A stretch of DNA of 6,684 nt from an uncultured Ruminococcus sp. (GTDB lineage Bacteria; Bacillota; Clostridia; Oscillospirales; Acutalibacteraceae): the NCBI GenBank assembly GCA_902766305.1, contig CACXDE010000465.1:1-6684 (forward strand). Direction: 5' to 3'. Positions within the stretch are counted from its first letter, which is position 1; each line of letters starts with the position of its first letter. A model generated the notes under the pieces. That model worked only from the letters and a program-made list of their open reading frames with translations, was not told where the DNA came from and did no database searches. Position numbers and translations under genes: made by a program. Shown one piece after another: positions 6,171-6,684 of the stretch.

Positions 6171-6539
6171 TTACCTCCCGTATTCTCTGAACTTTCGTTT
6201 TTCCTGATGATAGATCTCCCTGCTGTGCTGTTCACGTTCCTCGATATCCTCATCCTTACCAATAATGATCCCATGTTCACGGAGTTTCTGATCTATGAGA
6301 TACCACATTTCCGGTTTATCGACAGATTCATCTGAACGCTTTTTCATTTCCGTTGCAAAACGTTCAAGCCTTTTCTGGCCGAAGCCCCATTCTTCACACA
6401 GAACAAGACAAGCCATCTTGAAAACCCTGTTTATTGCCTGATCCTGTTCCTTTTTCCTTAGCTCCCAGCACTCATCCATGATCCTGTCTATCATCATCTT
6501 ATCAGCTTTGGAAAGAGGTGTTTTAAACTTTGCTTTCAA
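6171..6539 (-). CDS. Unknown helical phage protein, TTG start
   Basis: 122 residues, not assigned to a family. It is charged and looks wholly helical: a basic N-terminus (KAKFKTPLSKADKMM), a central segment with DECWELRKKEQDQAINRVFK and CLVLCEEWGFGQKRLERF, and a strongly charged C-terminus (EDIEEREQHSREIYHQEKRK). There is no signal peptide or membrane segment. The W-G-F-G-x-K-R-L-x-R-F patch recalls small uncharacterised proteins of clostridial phages, but that is memory, not a search result. I start at TTG (6537-6539), 7 nt after a GAGGGGGG site; the open frame continues upstream, but there it overlaps the previous gene and shadows it. The first internal ATGs, about 15 codons further on, have no ribosome site. 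The last codons (GGG AGG TAA) form the ribosome site of the SMC-like gene 4 nt downstream, so the two are probably translationally coupled and may work together. Confidence 0.75.
   Translation of the reverse strand: MKAKFKTPLSKADKMMIDRIMDECWELRKKEQDQAINRVFKMACLVLCEEWGFGQKRLERFATEMKKRSDESVDKPEMWYLIDQKLREHGIIIGKDEDIEEREQHSREIYHQEKRKFREYGR
6173..6179 (-). promoter_or_regulatory. Shine-Dalgarno site of the SMC-like gene, inside the preceding stop
   Basis: The minus strand reads GGGAGGT, ending within the TAA stop of the 122-residue gene and 6 nt before the ATG at 6164-6166. It fixes that ATG as the start and rules out longer in-frame forms reaching back into the upstream gene. Confidence 0.8.
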
Positions 6540-6546
6540 TCCTGTT

Positions 6547-6554
6547 CCCCCCTC
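6547..6554 (-). promoter_or_regulatory. Shine-Dalgarno site supporting a TTG start
   Basis: The minus strand reads GAGGGGGG, overlapping the TGA stop of the upstream partial gene and lying 7 nt before the TTG at 6537-6539. No ATG or GTG stands at suitable spacing, so this site decides the start of the 122-residue gene. Confidence 0.65.
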
Positions 6555-6684
6555 AGCTAAAAGTAAGCGTTTTTGCAACGTCATAGACGACAGCAACACC
6601 GCTGTCTGCACCGATATCAACGTCTTTTATGTGTCCGTCCATGTATGTAATGCGGGCATAGATACCGATATAATCGCTGTTCTG
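6553..6684 (-). CDS. C-terminal end of an unrecognised gene (5' end outside window)
   Basis: Forty-three codons and a TGA are open from the right edge of the window. The reading starts with QNSDYIGIYARITYMDGHIK and ends in YDVAKTLTFS. The alternation of hydrophobic and polar residues (IGIYARITY, AVVYDVAKTLTF) suggests a beta-rich end of a domain. I recognise no family from this fragment. It is accepted as a gene because it is in frame to the edge, its stop sits directly at the next gene's ribosome site, and its spacing (13 nt to the next start) fits the rest of the operon. The 75-codon frame overlapping it and leading into the 122-residue protein is taken as a shadow. Confidence 0.62.
   Translation of the reverse strand, partial: QNSDYIGIYARITYMDGHIKDVDIGADSGVAVVYDVAKTLTFS

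Noticed and set aside
6167..6280. 38-codon N-terminal extension of the SMC-like ATPase
   Set aside because: It overlaps the 122-residue gene, while the ATG at 6166 has an excellent ribosome site and is followed directly by the conserved first strand of the family.
6540..6620. 27-codon N-terminal extension of the 122-residue protein from an ATG at 6618-6620
   Set aside because: It overlaps the end of the upstream gene in another frame, has no ribosome site of its own, and ignores the strong GAGGGGGG site placed for the TTG start.

Overview
The window is one densely packed block of seven genes, all on the minus strand. It looks like the early replication and recombination module of a phage or prophage. 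The GC content is moderate, and strong purine-rich Shine-Dalgarno sites (GGAGGT, GGGAGGT, GAGGTG) precede most genes. The protein families suggest a Firmicutes host, probably a gut clostridium of the Ruminococcus/Oscillospiraceae kind. The host call is inference from style, not from a marker gene.

Transcription runs right to left. In that order the genes are: (1) the last 43 codons of an unrecognised gene (6553-6684); (2) a 122-residue helical protein of unknown function with a TTG start (6171-6539); (3) a 432-residue SMC/RecF/SbcC-like ATPase with a short coiled coil (4868-6166); (4) a 368-residue AAA_24 ATPase, RecA-fold and Sak4-like (3738-4844); (5) a 155-residue DUF669 protein, probably a phage single-strand DNA-binding protein (3221-3688); (6) a 534-residue SF2 DEAH helicase (1614-3218); (7) a large primase-helicase that leaves the window on the left, with PriCT_2, archaeo-eukaryotic-primase-like and RepA-like ATPase domains in that order (1-1620). 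Gene 7 has no stop codon inside the window, so a search for closed ORFs misses it.

Gene gaps are 49 nt at most. Two junctions are nearly or fully overlapping: helicase to primase overlaps by 4-7 nt, and DUF669 to helicase is separated by 2 nt. Several Shine-Dalgarno sites lie inside or against the end of the preceding gene. This points to one polycistronic transcript with translational coupling; the promoter must lie right of the window. I saw no terminator, RNA gene, CRISPR array, insertion sequence or attachment site, and no gene-free stretch longer than 49 nt.

Working model (inference): the SSB-like protein coats single strands, the Sak4-like ATPase drives pairing or annealing on them, the SMC-like ATPase and SF2 helicase process or remodel DNA, and the primase-helicase opens the origin and primes synthesis. 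No nuclease or DNA polymerase is visible; both could lie outside the window. The most notable points are the missing canonical start codon of the primase-helicase, a shared C-terminal W-x-P-G-x-F tail on two neighbouring proteins beside an SSB-tip-like DLPF tail on the protein between them, and a duplicated small domain at the end of the SF2 helicase.
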